A DNA stretch of 64,000 bases from Streptomyces longwoodensis (GCF_001514125.1 NZ_KQ948549.1:949769-1013768), one strand, 5' to 3'; shown: positions 27,100 to 35,454, numbered from the stretch's first letter. The notes: generated by a model from the sequence alone, not told the origin. Translations and numbers: made by a program.

Positions 27100-29085
27100 C
27101 TAGCGAGCGGAGCTGTCCTGCGGCACCGTCGACCCCGCGGTGAGCAGCTGGGTCGCCGCGAGCCGGCGGTAGAGGGCGTCCGTCTCCAGCAGTTCGGCGT
27201 GGGTGCCCACGGCCCGGACCCGGCCCGCGTTCATCACGACGATGCGGTCGGCATCGGTGACGGTCGACAGCCGGTGCGCCACCACCAGGACGGTCGTGTC
27301 ACGGGCCGCCTCCGCGACGGTCTCCCGCAGCGCCGCTTCGTTGTCGGCGTCCAGCTGGGACGTCGCCTCGTCGAGCAGGAGCACCCGGGGCCGGCGCAAG
27401 AGAGCGCGAGCGATGGCCACGCGCTGCCGCTCGCCTCCCGAGAGACGGCTCCCGCGATGGCCGACCAGGCTGTCCAGGCCTCGCGGGAGACGGGCGACGA
27501 CCGCTTCGAGCCGGGTCCGCCGCAGGACGTCGTCCACCTCGTCGTCGGCGACGTCCGCGATGCCGAGGGTGAGGTTGCGGCGCAGGGAGCCGCTCAGGAC
27601 GGGGGCGTCCTGCTCCACGTATCCGATCGCCGCACGCAGTTCGGCCAGTGGCCACTGCCGTACGTCGCGGTCGTCCACGAAGATGCGCCCCGTCTGTGGG
27701 GCGTGGAAGCGTTCGAGCAGGGAGAAGAGGGTGGTCTTGCCCGCGCCCGACGGGCCGACGAGGGCGGTCACGCCGCCCGCGGGCACGGTGAAGGACACGT
27801 GCTGGTGGACGGGGGGCAACCAGGGCTGGTGCCGGAACCCGACGTCTTCGAAGCGCACGGTCGCGGGCGGTCGGGGCGACCGCTTGCCGGCGGGCGCCGG
27901 GTTCAGTCGCGGCGGTACGTCGTCGACAGCCTCGACGTCCAGGTGCTGCACCGCCCCGATCCGCACTGCGGCGGCCCCGCCGATCTGCAACTGGCCGACC
28001 GCGTCGACCAGTTGGCTGATGCGCGGGGCCAACGCGAACAGGTACAGCAGGAAGGCCACCAAGGTGGACACGCCGATCGCCCCGGAGGCGACCCGGACAC
28101 CGCCCACGCCGAGCACCGCCAGGAATGCCGCCTGCCCGGCCACGGCCGACGCCGCCCCCGACAAGGCCTGCCAGCCGGCCGCGCGCACGCCGGTACGACG
28201 GGCGTCCCGCGCCAGCTGCTCCAGGGCTCGCGTCTCGTGCCGTTCGGCTCCGGCGGCCTTGACCGTGCGCACCGCCCCCAGGGCCCGCTCCAGGGCCGCG
28301 CCGATCTCCCCCACCGACTCCTGCGCCTGCCGGGTGGCTCGTCCGATGGACGGTGCCGCGGCCGCCACGACCGCCCCCAGCAGCGCGACCACGCCCAGCG
28401 TGACCGACAGCAGGACCACGTCCAGCAGACCCATCAGCACCACCGTCAGGACCAGCACGACGGCGCCCGTCACGGCGGGTACCGCGGACTGGGTGGCGGC
28501 CTGCCGCAGCAGCATGGTGTCGGAAGTGGCCCGAGTGATGAGGTCACCCGGTTCGTGCCGGTCCAGTTCCGGCACGGTCAACCGGAGCAGCCGCCCGGTG
28601 ATGCGCCGCCGGGCGGAACACACGACGTCCTCGGCGGTGCGGTGCAGGACGTACTGACCCAGCGCCGACAGCAGGGCGCCGCCGACCAGGAGCGCGGCGA
28701 GGACGAGGACCGGGGCGACGGTCGTACGGCCGCTCTCGAGGGTGTCGATCAAACGCTTGGCGGCCAGCGGCTGGGCCAGGGCCAGTCCGCTGCCGGCCAG
28801 TCCGAGGAGCGCGCCGGCCAGGCACGCGCCACGGTGGGGCCGCAGAAAGGTGGCCAGGGCCCGGTAGCGGGAGGAGGACGGCTGGGCACCCGCGGTCCCG
28901 GATCCGCCCGGACCGGGGCCGGCCGGTGCACCCTGGTCCTCGACAGCGTTCGTCGAGCCGGTCGGCGTCGAGGCGGTCGACGACCGCTCTGTCGACGACG
29001 GGTCGGTCGACGTGGAAGCGGCCGGCAGGTTCCGCGGTGAGCGCTCCGCGGCGGAGCGGGCGGAGGCGGGCGGCTGTCCGGCCAT
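27100..29085 (-). CDS. Lasso peptide exporter D (ABC transporter, TMD-NBD fusion)
   Basis: A 661-residue ABC exporter half-transporter. The first 70 residues are a Ser/Thr/Pro-rich cytoplasmic tail, followed by about six membrane helices (85-370). The NBD has Walker A LVGPSGAGKTTLFSLLERF, signature RLSGGERQRVAIARALL, and Walker B VLLLDEATSQLD. It starts 2 bp after the B2 stop, so it is the last gene of the A-C-B1-B2-D operon. In lasso clusters the D protein exports the mature peptide and gives self-immunity. The long low-complexity N-terminus is unusual; a later start near residue 73 (SSSRYRALATFL) cannot be excluded. Confidence 0.92.
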   Translation of the reverse strand: MAGQPPASARSAAERSPRNLPAASTSTDPSSTERSSTASTPTGSTNAVEDQGAPAGPGPGGSGTAGAQPSSSRYRALATFLRPHRGACLAGALLGLAGSGLALAQPLAAKRLIDTLESGRTTVAPVLVLAALLVGGALLSALGQYVLHRTAEDVVCSARRRITGRLLRLTVPELDRHEPGDLITRATSDTMLLRQAATQSAVPAVTGAVVLVLTVVLMGLLDVVLLSVTLGVVALLGAVVAAAAPSIGRATRQAQESVGEIGAALERALGAVRTVKAAGAERHETRALEQLARDARRTGVRAAGWQALSGAASAVAGQAAFLAVLGVGGVRVASGAIGVSTLVAFLLYLFALAPRISQLVDAVGQLQIGGAAAVRIGAVQHLDVEAVDDVPPRLNPAPAGKRSPRPPATVRFEDVGFRHQPWLPPVHQHVSFTVPAGGVTALVGPSGAGKTTLFSLLERFHAPQTGRIFVDDRDVRQWPLAELRAAIGYVEQDAPVLSGSLRRNLTLGIADVADDEVDDVLRRTRLEAVVARLPRGLDSLVGHRGSRLSGGERQRVAIARALLRRPRVLLLDEATSQLDADNEAALRETVAEAARDTTVLVVAHRLSTVTDADRIVVMNAGRVRAVGTHAELLETDALYRRLAATQLLTAGSTVPQDSSAR

Positions 29086-29087
29086 GG

Positions 29088-29504
29088 TCAGTCGACCGCG
29101 AAGAAGCGCTGGAAGTAGTCCGCCGGGCAGTCCTCACCGATCGGTTCGGCCTCCGCCTCGACCCAGGCGTGCGCGGCGAACGGCGGCTGCTTGCGCACGC
29201 CCACGCACCAGACCGGCCACTGGCCGCGCATCCGGCACAGCAGCACGGTGGCCAGTGACCTGGGCAGACAGCCCCGGCGTCCGCCGGCGGTGAGGCTCAC
29301 CGCCAGCACGGTCTCCAGGGCCGTGGCCGTCTGCGCCGCGGTGGCCGGCCGTGCGCCCCGGCGCACTTGGCGCAGCACCGTGCGGATCCGGGAGGGCGGC
29401 AACAGGGCGAGCAGGTGGGCGCACCCCACGGCGAGGCGGGCCGCCGACCGGGTGGGCAGCGGTACGGAACGAGGTCGGTAGGGGACCGACTCCGGCATCG
29501 ACAT
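29088..29504 (-). CDS. Lasso peptide leader protease B2 (transglutaminase-like)
   Basis: A 138-residue protease that cleaves the precursor leader. The catalytic Cys lies in RRGCLPRSLATVLLCRMRG and the His in FAAHAWVEAEAEPIG; a downstream Asp (GEDCPADYF) probably completes the Cys-His-Asp triad. Length matches the split B2 proteins of actinobacteria. ATG 29504 follows GAGAGGAAC. It lies after B1 (117-bp gap with no other gene) and touches D. The first helix carries the usual LPPSRIRTVLRQVRRGA region, thought to contact the RRE. Confidence 0.93.
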   Translation of the reverse strand: MSMPESVPYRPRSVPLPTRSAARLAVGCAHLLALLPPSRIRTVLRQVRRGARPATAAQTATALETVLAVSLTAGGRRGCLPRSLATVLLCRMRGQWPVWCVGVRKQPPFAAHAWVEAEAEPIGEDCPADYFQRFFAVD

Positions 29505-29621
29505 GGCGGTTCCTCTCTGCGGGTGCGGGCCTTGTGAAGGGGGGCGCGGGTGCTCCGGCCGGTCGGGCTGCGGAGCGCCCGGGTCCGTCGGCCGCTCAGG
29601 CGACGGCGGCCGTCGTGCCGG

Positions 29622-29891
29622 TCAGTCGCCCTGGACGAGCCCGGCCGATCGCAGTTCCGCGAGGATGCGGTCGACGTCCTGCCCGGCGAGGTCGGCGCCG
29701 ACGTCGTACCGCTCGGTCAGGGCCCGGACCGCGTCGTCCGGGGTCCCGCCCGCCAGCAGGGTCTCCAGGAGCAGGGCGGCGGTCGGGTTGAGCGTCCAGT
29801 ACTCGCCGCTCTTCTCGTCGAGCAGCGCGAGGCCGTACTCGGTCTCGGCCATCAGGACGCCACCGCGTAGCTTCACGTTCGTCGCGTTCAT
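29622..29891 (-). CDS. Lasso peptide RRE protein B1 (PqqD-like)
   Basis: An 89-residue PqqD-fold RiPP recognition element. VLMAETEYGLALLDEKSGEY, WTLNPTAALLLETLLAGG and DVDRILAELRSAGLV match the three-strand, three-helix wing typical of B1 proteins. It binds the leader peptide, mainly the conserved Tyr-Pro-Leu-Gly-Phe positions, and presents it to B2 and C. ATG 29891 has AGAGAGGTG upstream. It starts 46 bp after the cyclase stop. Confidence 0.93.
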   Translation of the reverse strand: MNATNVKLRGGVLMAETEYGLALLDEKSGEYWTLNPTAALLLETLLAGGTPDDAVRALTERYDVGADLAGQDVDRILAELRSAGLVQGD

Positions 29892-29937
29892 CGCAACACC
29901 TCTCTGCCATGGATCACTTGAAGAGGCGGCCGGATCA

Positions 29938-31797
29938 TCAGCCGTCCCGGTGGTTCCGGCGGGTCAGGGTCTCGTGCGTGCGCAGCCACACCTCACAACC
30001 GACGGTCGGGTGCAGCAGGACGTTCTCCAGCTCGGCCGACACCGGGCCGGAGCACCAGGCGCGCCACGCGTCCGCGTCGACCAGCCCCCGTTCAGCCAGC
30101 CGGGAGTCCTCGCACAGGGCGAGCAGGGCGTCGCGGTGGCGCCGCAGCCCGACCTCCTCCTCCAGCGTCGCGTTGGCCTTGGTGGCGCGGGTCCGGCAGT
30201 CCTCGGGCACGACCCCGCGCATGGCCTCGACGATCAACGGCTTGTACTGCCACGGTGTCACGCGCTCCGCCGGCCGTACGGCCAGGCCGGCCTCGACGAC
30301 CCGGTCGTCGTAGAACGGGGAGGCGAAGCGGGGACCGTCCGGGGACGTCATCTGGTTCAGCTGCCGGGCGAAGCGTGACACCGCCTGCATGGTGGCGAGT
30401 TCCCGGTGCTCCCCGTGTCCGGGGCCCAGGGGTTCCGTGACCGCGGCCTCCTGCCGGATCAGGGTGCGCACGGCGTCGACCGCCTCCGGGGTGGCCCAGG
30501 GAGGCATCCTGGCGGGCGAACACCACTGGAACAGTGGTTCGTCCAGGGTGGGCAACGGGCTGGTGAGGTCGTCGGCGATCTGCTGCAGCCAGGCCCCGTA
30601 GGGGCGCCGGTCGAGCAGTTGCCGTACGGCGCTCCGCCGTGACCAGCGGTACTTGGCCAGGTAGCCACGGGCGTGGCGCACGGCCGTGCGGGGGTCGCGC
30701 GGCAACAGCTCGTGCACGCGCGCGGACGCTCCCGCGAGCAGTTCGTCACCGCCGAATCCGCTCAGGTGGACGGTGGACCCCCGTTTCGCGGCGAGCGTCA
30801 GCAGGCTCATCCGCCGGTTGCGGTCAACGGCGTACAGCGACGGGGCGTCCAGGACGTCGGTGAGCGCGTCGACGCCGTCGAAGGTGAGCGGGAACTCCCC
30901 GGCGGGCACCACGTGGTGCTCGATGCGCCCGGCGCCGCCCGCCGACGACAGTTCCGCGACCGTACGGTGCGCCCAGCGGACGTCGTCGCCCCGCGGGTCG
31001 TGTGTGGCCGCGGTGTAGGCGATGACGTCGGCGCCGGCCCGAACTGCGGTGCACACCACGGCGGTCGAGTCCAGACCGCCCAGGTCCGCGGTCACCACGT
31101 CCCGGCCCCGGACGCGCACGTCGACAGCGCGGCGCAGCTCCTCGCGCAGCAGCGACGCGCCCTCGGCGAGCGGAACGTCGCGGCGCGGCAGCGACCACCA
31201 GCGTCTGCGGCGGGCCCGGCCGTCGCGCTCCAGAACGAGGCAGTCGGTGCCGGGCACGGCCTCAACGCCCCGCCACACGGGCCGGGCGGAGAGCGGGTGG
31301 AGCACTCCGAGGCTGAGCAACTGCAGGGCGAGGCGCCCCTCGTCGAGAGGAGCGCCGACGAGGCCGGCCAGGACGTCGGCACGGTCGGCCGCCACGTGTG
31401 CTGCTCCCGCGGTGCCGTGGAACAGGCTGCGGACACCGGTCACCGTGCCCTGGGCCCGCACCCGGCCGTGCACGCTGGCCAGGAGGTGGTAACTGCCGTG
31501 CCAGGAGCGGGCGAAGCGGTCGAGGGAGGCGAGATCGGTGACGGCGGCCGCCGCCCGGTCCGCTTCTGCCCGGTCGACGGCGTGCTCGCCCACCACCGCG
31601 AGGCGCACCCCGCCGCACGTGCCGACGGTCAGTTCGTCCGCACGCCCGCGGCTCACCAACCAGGGCCGGCCGGACGCGTGGTGGTGACTCGCGGTGGCGT
31701 ACGGCAGCACGTCGGCCGCCACGGCCGCCGCCGCGTCGGTGTCGGGCAGCACGACAAGCCAGGAGGGCACGACGGTGAGCGACACAGGGCTGTCCAT
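29938..31797 (-). CDS. Lasso cyclase C (asparagine synthetase-like)
   Basis: A 619-residue macrolactam synthetase. It has an N-terminal glutamine-amidotransferase-like region without the catalytic Cys2 (the start reads MDSPVSL), as expected for lasso cyclases, which do not use glutamine. The ATP-pyrophosphatase loop is TADLGGLDSTAVV, and a second conserved block is LSGFGGDELLAGA. It should adenylate the ring Asp of the precursor and close the bond with Gly1. ATG 31797 follows GGAGG at 11 nt. It lies 137 bp after the precursor, with a perfect hairpin in the gap. Confidence 0.93.
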   Translation of the reverse strand: MDSPVSLTVVPSWLVVLPDTDAAAAVAADVLPYATASHHHASGRPWLVSRGRADELTVGTCGGVRLAVVGEHAVDRAEADRAAAAVTDLASLDRFARSWHGSYHLLASVHGRVRAQGTVTGVRSLFHGTAGAAHVAADRADVLAGLVGAPLDEGRLALQLLSLGVLHPLSARPVWRGVEAVPGTDCLVLERDGRARRRRWWSLPRRDVPLAEGASLLREELRRAVDVRVRGRDVVTADLGGLDSTAVVCTAVRAGADVIAYTAATHDPRGDDVRWAHRTVAELSSAGGAGRIEHHVVPAGEFPLTFDGVDALTDVLDAPSLYAVDRNRRMSLLTLAAKRGSTVHLSGFGGDELLAGASARVHELLPRDPRTAVRHARGYLAKYRWSRRSAVRQLLDRRPYGAWLQQIADDLTSPLPTLDEPLFQWCSPARMPPWATPEAVDAVRTLIRQEAAVTEPLGPGHGEHRELATMQAVSRFARQLNQMTSPDGPRFASPFYDDRVVEAGLAVRPAERVTPWQYKPLIVEAMRGVVPEDCRTRATKANATLEEEVGLRRHRDALLALCEDSRLAERGLVDADAWRAWCSGPVSAELENVLLHPTVGCEVWLRTHETLTRRNHRDG

Positions 31798-31880
31798 GAG
31801 CTCATGTACCTCCGGTCGTCGATGGGTCTGCCGAGGCGGCAGGGGAGGGGGGAGAGGCGCTGGGCGGGGCCCTTCGGGGC

Positions 31881-31922
31881 GGACCCCGTGCCCGCACTCA
31901 CAGGTGTGCGGGCACGGGGTCC
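31881..31922 (-). terminator. Intercistronic stem-loop between lasso precursor and cyclase
   Basis: Perfect 17-bp stem (31881-31897 with 31906-31922) and an 8-nt loop, 12 bp after the precursor stop. It is GC-rich and without a U-tract. It probably halts part of the transcription or protects the 3' end of the precursor message, giving more precursor than enzyme. Confidence 0.8.
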
Positions 31923-31934
31923 CCTCAGATCGGG

Positions 31935-32042
31935 TCAGATGAGCTGGTGACCGCCGAGGAGGTCCTTGGCGGTGCCGCCGGCCAGGCCCGTCGTCTTGCG
32001 GAAACCGCCGGCCTTGGTGAGGGTCGGACGCTCGTACGTCAT
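31935..32042 (-). CDS. Lasso peptide precursor A (class II, G1-D9 ring)
   Basis: A 35-residue precursor. The leader (1-18) has the RRE-recognition pattern Y3-x2-P6-x-L8-x3-G12-x-F14 and ends RKTT, with the required Thr at -2. The predicted core (19-35) is GLAGGTAKDLLGGHQLI: Gly1 and the only acidic residue, Asp at position 9, define a nine-residue ring with an eight-residue tail. There is no Cys, so it is class II. The tail has no aromatic residue, which is unusual for a steric plug. ATG 32042 follows AAGGGAAGAG. It is the first gene of the A-C-B1-B2-D operon. Confidence 0.93.
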   Translation of the reverse strand: MTYERPTLTKAGGFRKTTGLAGGTAKDLLGGHQLI

Positions 32043-32062
32043 GGCCACTCTTCCCTTCGTCG

Positions 32063-32085
32063 ACGACGACATCAGGTGTCGTCGT
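32063..32085 (-). promoter_or_regulatory. 5'-leader stem-loop before lasso precursor
   Basis: Perfect 9-bp stem ACGACGACA/TGTCGTCGT with a 5-nt loop, 20-43 nt upstream of the precursor start and just outside its ribosome site. It could stabilise the message or tune translation. Confidence 0.5.
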
Positions 32086-32184
32086 TGCTGTCGTCTGAAG
32101 TGGAACGTCGGGCACAGGCGCCTGCTCGAATCGGGCCGTATTCCGCACGGTTCCGGAGCCCGTGGGCGGCCGACTCGGTGAGTC

Positions 32185-32214
32185 ACCTTATGGGCATCGA
32201 TCGGTTCGTCACAA
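32185..32214 (-). promoter_or_regulatory. Candidate promoter of the lasso operon
   Basis: On the minus strand TTGTGA (32214-32209), an 18-bp spacer, then TAAGGT (32190-32185), a plausible HrdB-type promoter with a leader of about 135 nt. The 493-bp gap 32043-32535 is distinctly less GC-rich than the genes; besides this site, the leader stem-loop and the repeat at 32484 I see nothing coding in it. Confidence 0.4.
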
Positions 32215-32483
32215 CAGTGCGTCGGGGGTGCATGACGATATTCGAGAGGTGAAATATGCATCGTGGCGCGGGCTGATGCATCGGATTTGTTCCAGCGTTG
32301 GCCATGTGGGCGGGACATGCGGGTACACGAGGGAGTTAGCAGGTCAACAGGGGTCGTGATTGAGACTCGACGACGTCACTTCACCCTTCTGGTCACCGAT
32401 CCGTCGAGGCAGGTCAGACATCTTTGGTGAGTTCCTGTCCCTCGCTGGAATCCGGCCATGATCGAAATTCTTCGCACAATTGG

Positions 32484-32511
32484 TCGAGCATTCAAATGTC
32501 CGAATGCTCGA
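32484..32511. terminator. Hairpin downstream of ANTAR gene
   Basis: 10-bp perfect arms TCGAGCATTC/GAATGCTCGA around an 8-nt spacer, extendable by ACAAT/ATTGT with a 3-nt bulge. It begins 25 nt after the ANTAR stop. It is probably that gene's terminator and insulates the lasso promoter; an operator role is possible because the site is AT-rich. Confidence 0.5.
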
Positions 32512-32535
32512 ATTGTTCAACTGTGCACGATGCAA

Positions 32536-33234
32536 TTAGTCGCGCAGGACGTCCCGCGTGATGTCGGCGAGTGTGCGGCCGGTGCGGAAGGCCTCGGCGC
32601 GCATGAGGGCGAGGGCGTCCTCGCGGCTGACGCCGCGCCGGTCGGCCAGGACCGCGGTCGCCCGGGCCGTGTCGAACCAGTGGGCGCGGACGGTGTGGCG
32701 CGGCTCCCACGCCGGGGCCGCCTGCCCGGTGAGCAGCATGTCCCGGGTGGGCATGAGCGCGGCCGTCACCGCGTCGGCCACGGCGGACGCCTCCTCCAAC
32801 TGGTCCGCGTCGAGCGCGTGCGCGCGGTGCGCCAGCAGGTCGACCGAGCCGAGGACGTAGTCGCCGAAGAACAGGGGGAGGGCGTAGATCGAGCCCACCT
32901 CCGGCAGCCTCTCGCGTACGGTCGCGCCGAACAGCGGCCAGGGCGTCAGGCCGTCGCGCAGGTCGTGGACGGCCACGGGCTCACCGGTGTGCGCCGCGGT
33001 GATGCACGGCCCCTCCAGCACCGTGAACTGGATGTCCTCCAGCTGCAGCGCGGCGTCGCCGGACGCGGCGAGCAGTTGGCGGGACGGGGTGTCGGTGAGC
33101 AGCGACAGCGTGACGCCGTCCACCCCGAGCCCTTCGCGCACGGCCGCGCACACCCGGCGGGGCACCTCCTCGCCGGGGGCGTCCGCCGCGGCCTCCGCGA
33201 CCAGCCGCACGGCCTTCCCCACGTCGACCGTCAT
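32536..33234 (-). CDS. GAF-ANTAR RNA-binding regulator
   Basis: A 232-residue protein with a GAF domain (about 20-150: TVLEGPCITAAHTGEPVAVHD, VGSIYALPLFFGDYVLGSVDL) and a C-terminal ANTAR domain (about 170-230: ATAVLADRRGVSREDALALMRAEAFRTGRT). ANTAR domains bind paired RNA hairpins and prevent termination. I chose ATG 33234 because GGAGG lies 5 nt upstream. It sits between the lasso operon and a two-component pair on the same strand. Its target RNA is unknown; the lasso A-C hairpin is a speculative candidate but has only one evident stem. Confidence 0.9.
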   Translation of the reverse strand: MTVDVGKAVRLVAEAAADAPGEEVPRRVCAAVREGLGVDGVTLSLLTDTPSRQLLAASGDAALQLEDIQFTVLEGPCITAAHTGEPVAVHDLRDGLTPWPLFGATVRERLPEVGSIYALPLFFGDYVLGSVDLLAHRAHALDADQLEEASAVADAVTAALMPTRDMLLTGQAAPAWEPRHTVRAHWFDTARATAVLADRRGVSREDALALMRAEAFRTGRTLADITRDVLRD

Positions 33235-33477
33235 CGGCACCTCCGCGACCCGGCCCCTGCCCCTACCCCTGCACCACGCACGACGCCTCTCCCGTTCCCC
33301 CGCGCACCACTGCGCGACGCTCCTGTGGGGAGGTCGGGTGCCCCGTGCGACCGGCCGCACGCCGGTCACCGCGGCGCCGGCCGCTGCGCCGCCACGACGC
33401 GTGACCGGTACGGCAGCACCCAGCGGGTGCCGGCCGCGGACGGCCGAGGTCAGCCGACCTGGGTCTGCGTCGCGCGG

Positions 33478-34563
33478 CTACGGCGGGCCCGGCAGCCGGA
33501 CCGTCACGACCAGTCCGCCCGCGGGGCGCGGGACCAGCGCGAGGGTTCCTCCGTGGGCGCGGACGACGCTGCGCACGATGGCCAGGCCGAGGCCGACTCC
33601 GGCGTGCTCGTCGGTGCGGACGCGTTCCGTGCCGCGCTGGAAGGGCTCGGTCAGCGTCGGTACCAGGTCCTGCGGGACCGGGCGGCCCGTGTTCTCCACG
33701 CGCAGCACGCTCGTGCCGTCGTACGACTCCGTGTGGACCGTCACCGTGCCGTCGGCGGGGAGGTTGTGCACGATGCCGTTCTGGACGAGGTTCGTCACCA
33801 CGCGCAGCAGCAGGTCCGCCGAGCCACTGGTCCGGGCCGCCGCGCCGGTGACGTCGAGCGTGACGCCGCGCCGCTCGGCGAGGGGCAGCAGCGTCTCGGC
33901 GGCCTCCTCGGCCAGGAGGGACAGGTCGACGGGCTCGCGCGGGAACGTCCCGCCGTCACCGCGGCTGAGCAGCAGCAGCGCGTCGGTGAGGCCGATCGCC
34001 CGGTTGTTGACGGCGTACAGGCGTTCGACGAGCTCGCCGGGGTCGCGCGACGGGTCCTTGCGGGCGACGTCGAGGAGCGTGCGCGAGATCGCGAGCGGGG
34101 TGCGCAGTTCGTGGGAGGCGTTGGCGGCGAACCTGCGCTGCTCGTCCACGTGGGACTCCAGCTGGTCGAGCATCGAGTCGAACGTGTCGGCGAGCTCGCG
34201 GAACTCGTCCCGGCGGTTCGTCATGCGGATGCGGTGGGACAGCGACCCGCTCCCGGCCAGCCGCGCCGCGTCCGTGATCCGGCCCAGCGGCCCGAGCATC
34301 CGGCCGGCCAGCAGCCATCCCCCGACGAGGCCGAACACGAGCAGGAAGGCCATCGCCCAGGCCGCGGCCGGGGCGAACGTGTGCACCAGGAGGTAGCGGT
34401 TGGGGGAGATCCCGAGCAGGCCCTGGTCGTTGTCGGGCACGTAGCGCAGCAGGTACCACCACACCACGGCGAGCAGCAGGGCACCGGCGACGGCCAGGAA
34501 CCCCGCGTAGCTGAGGGCGAGCTTCAACCGGGCGCTGAGCCCGAGTCGGGCGCGTCCGGTCAT
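33478..34563 (-). CDS. Two-component sensor histidine kinase
   Basis: A 361-residue membrane kinase. There are two transmembrane helices (about 16-40 and 68-90) around a short extracellular loop of about 28 residues (RYVPDNDQGLLGISPNRYLL), then HAMP, HisKA with the phospho-acceptor histidine in FAANASHELRTPLAISRTLL, and HATPase_c (TNLVQNGIVHNLP, HAGVGLGLAIVRSVV). The small sensor loop suggests intramembrane envelope sensing. Its start overlaps the response-regulator stop (ATGA). Its neighbours VanZ, M56, DedA and PAP2 support an envelope-stress role. The 243 bp downstream, before the ANTAR gene, hold nothing I can name. Confidence 0.93.
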   Translation of the reverse strand: MTGRARLGLSARLKLALSYAGFLAVAGALLLAVVWWYLLRYVPDNDQGLLGISPNRYLLVHTFAPAAAWAMAFLLVFGLVGGWLLAGRMLGPLGRITDAARLAGSGSLSHRIRMTNRRDEFRELADTFDSMLDQLESHVDEQRRFAANASHELRTPLAISRTLLDVARKDPSRDPGELVERLYAVNNRAIGLTDALLLLSRGDGGTFPREPVDLSLLAEEAAETLLPLAERRGVTLDVTGAAARTSGSADLLLRVVTNLVQNGIVHNLPADGTVTVHTESYDGTSVLRVENTGRPVPQDLVPTLTEPFQRGTERVRTDEHAGVGLGLAIVRSVVRAHGGTLALVPRPAGGLVVTVRLPGPP

Positions 34564-35261
34564 GCCGGCTGCCGACTGCCGGGGCGGGGAGCGGTTCCGG
34601 GGCCCGCGTCGATGCGGTAGCCGACCCCCGGCACCGTGGCGATGACCCACGGCTCACCGAGCCGCTTGCGCAGCGCGGAGACGGTGATGCGTACGGCGTT
34701 GGTGAGCGGGTCGGCGTTCTCGTCCCAGGCCCGTTCCAGCAGTTCCTCGGCGCTGACGACCCCGCCCTCCGCGGCGACGAGGACCTCCAGCACCGCGAAC
34801 TGCTTGCGGGTGAGGGCGACGTAGCGCCCGTCGCGGTGGACCTCCCGGCGGAACGGGTCGAGCCGCAGCCCGGCGATCTCGCGCACCGGGGGCCGCGCGT
34901 ACGCGCGCCGCCGGTCCAACGCCCTGAGCCGCAGGACGAGTTCCCGCAGGTCGAACGGCTTGGTGAGGTAGTCGTCCGCCCCGAGCTCGAAGCCGGACGC
35001 CTTGTCGTCGATCCGGTCGGCGGCGGTGAGCATCAGGATCGGGATGCCGCTGCCGGAGGCGACGATGCGGCGGGCCACCTCGTCCCCGGAGGGGCCGGGG
35101 ACGTCGCGGTCGAGGACGGCCAGGTCGTAGGAGTTGACGCCGAGCAGTTCCAGGGCGGTGTTCCCGTCGCCCGCGACGTCGGAGGCGATCGCCTCCAGCC
35201 GCAGCCCGTCACGGACGGCCTCGGCGAGGTACGGCTCGTCCTCCACTATCAGTACGCGCAT
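34560..35261 (-). CDS. OmpR-family response regulator
   Basis: A 233-residue regulator. The receiver domain (MRVLIVEDEPYLAEAVRDGL) has the acceptor Asp in YDLAVLDRDVPGPSGDEV and the conserved Lys in DDYLTKPFDL. The C-terminal winged helix is YVALTRKQFAVLEVLVAAEGG ... TNAVRITVSALRKRLGEP. It resembles the CutR-type group. I chose ATG 35261 because the receiver motif starts there; the longer frame adds 14 residues. It is coupled to the kinase by ATGA. Upstream direct repeats may be its binding sites. Confidence 0.93.
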   Translation of the reverse strand: MRVLIVEDEPYLAEAVRDGLRLEAIASDVAGDGNTALELLGVNSYDLAVLDRDVPGPSGDEVARRIVASGSGIPILMLTAADRIDDKASGFELGADDYLTKPFDLRELVLRLRALDRRRAYARPPVREIAGLRLDPFRREVHRDGRYVALTRKQFAVLEVLVAAEGGVVSAEELLERAWDENADPLTNAVRITVSALRKRLGEPWVIATVPGVGYRIDAGPGTAPRPGSRQPA

Positions 35262-35364
35262 GTCAGCAGCGTAGGCAGCACGGCATATCGGCGCCGTATG
35301 CAAGCACGCGGGGGGCGGCTGGAGCGTACGCCGACCTCGCGGCCATGCGCGCGTAAGCTCATAG

Positions 35365-35410
35365 AGCTGTCACGCACGCGTACATCCATACAGCTGTCAC
35401 GCGCGCGTAC
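35365..35410. repeat. 19-bp direct repeat upstream of response regulator
   Basis: AGCTGTCACGCACGCGTAC at 35365-35383 recurs at 35392-35410 with one change and a 27-bp period. It lies 104-149 bp upstream of the response-regulator start, downstream of the VanZ gene. OmpR-type regulators bind direct repeats, so autoregulation is likely. Confidence 0.55.
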
Positions 35411-35454
35411 GTCGCTCCCGCCGCCCCGAACTCACCCCGTCGCCGGACCCCGCG

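Noticed and set aside
32043..32072. In-frame ATG upstream of the lasso precursor start
   Set aside because: The extra residues do not belong to a lasso leader, and the ribosome site fits ATG 32042; the upstream ATG lies in the leader stem-loop.
32536..33234. ANTAR protein controlling the lasso A-C hairpin by antitermination
   Set aside because: ANTAR targets are paired short hairpins with A1/G4 hexaloops; the lasso stem is a single long hairpin, so a direct link is not supported.
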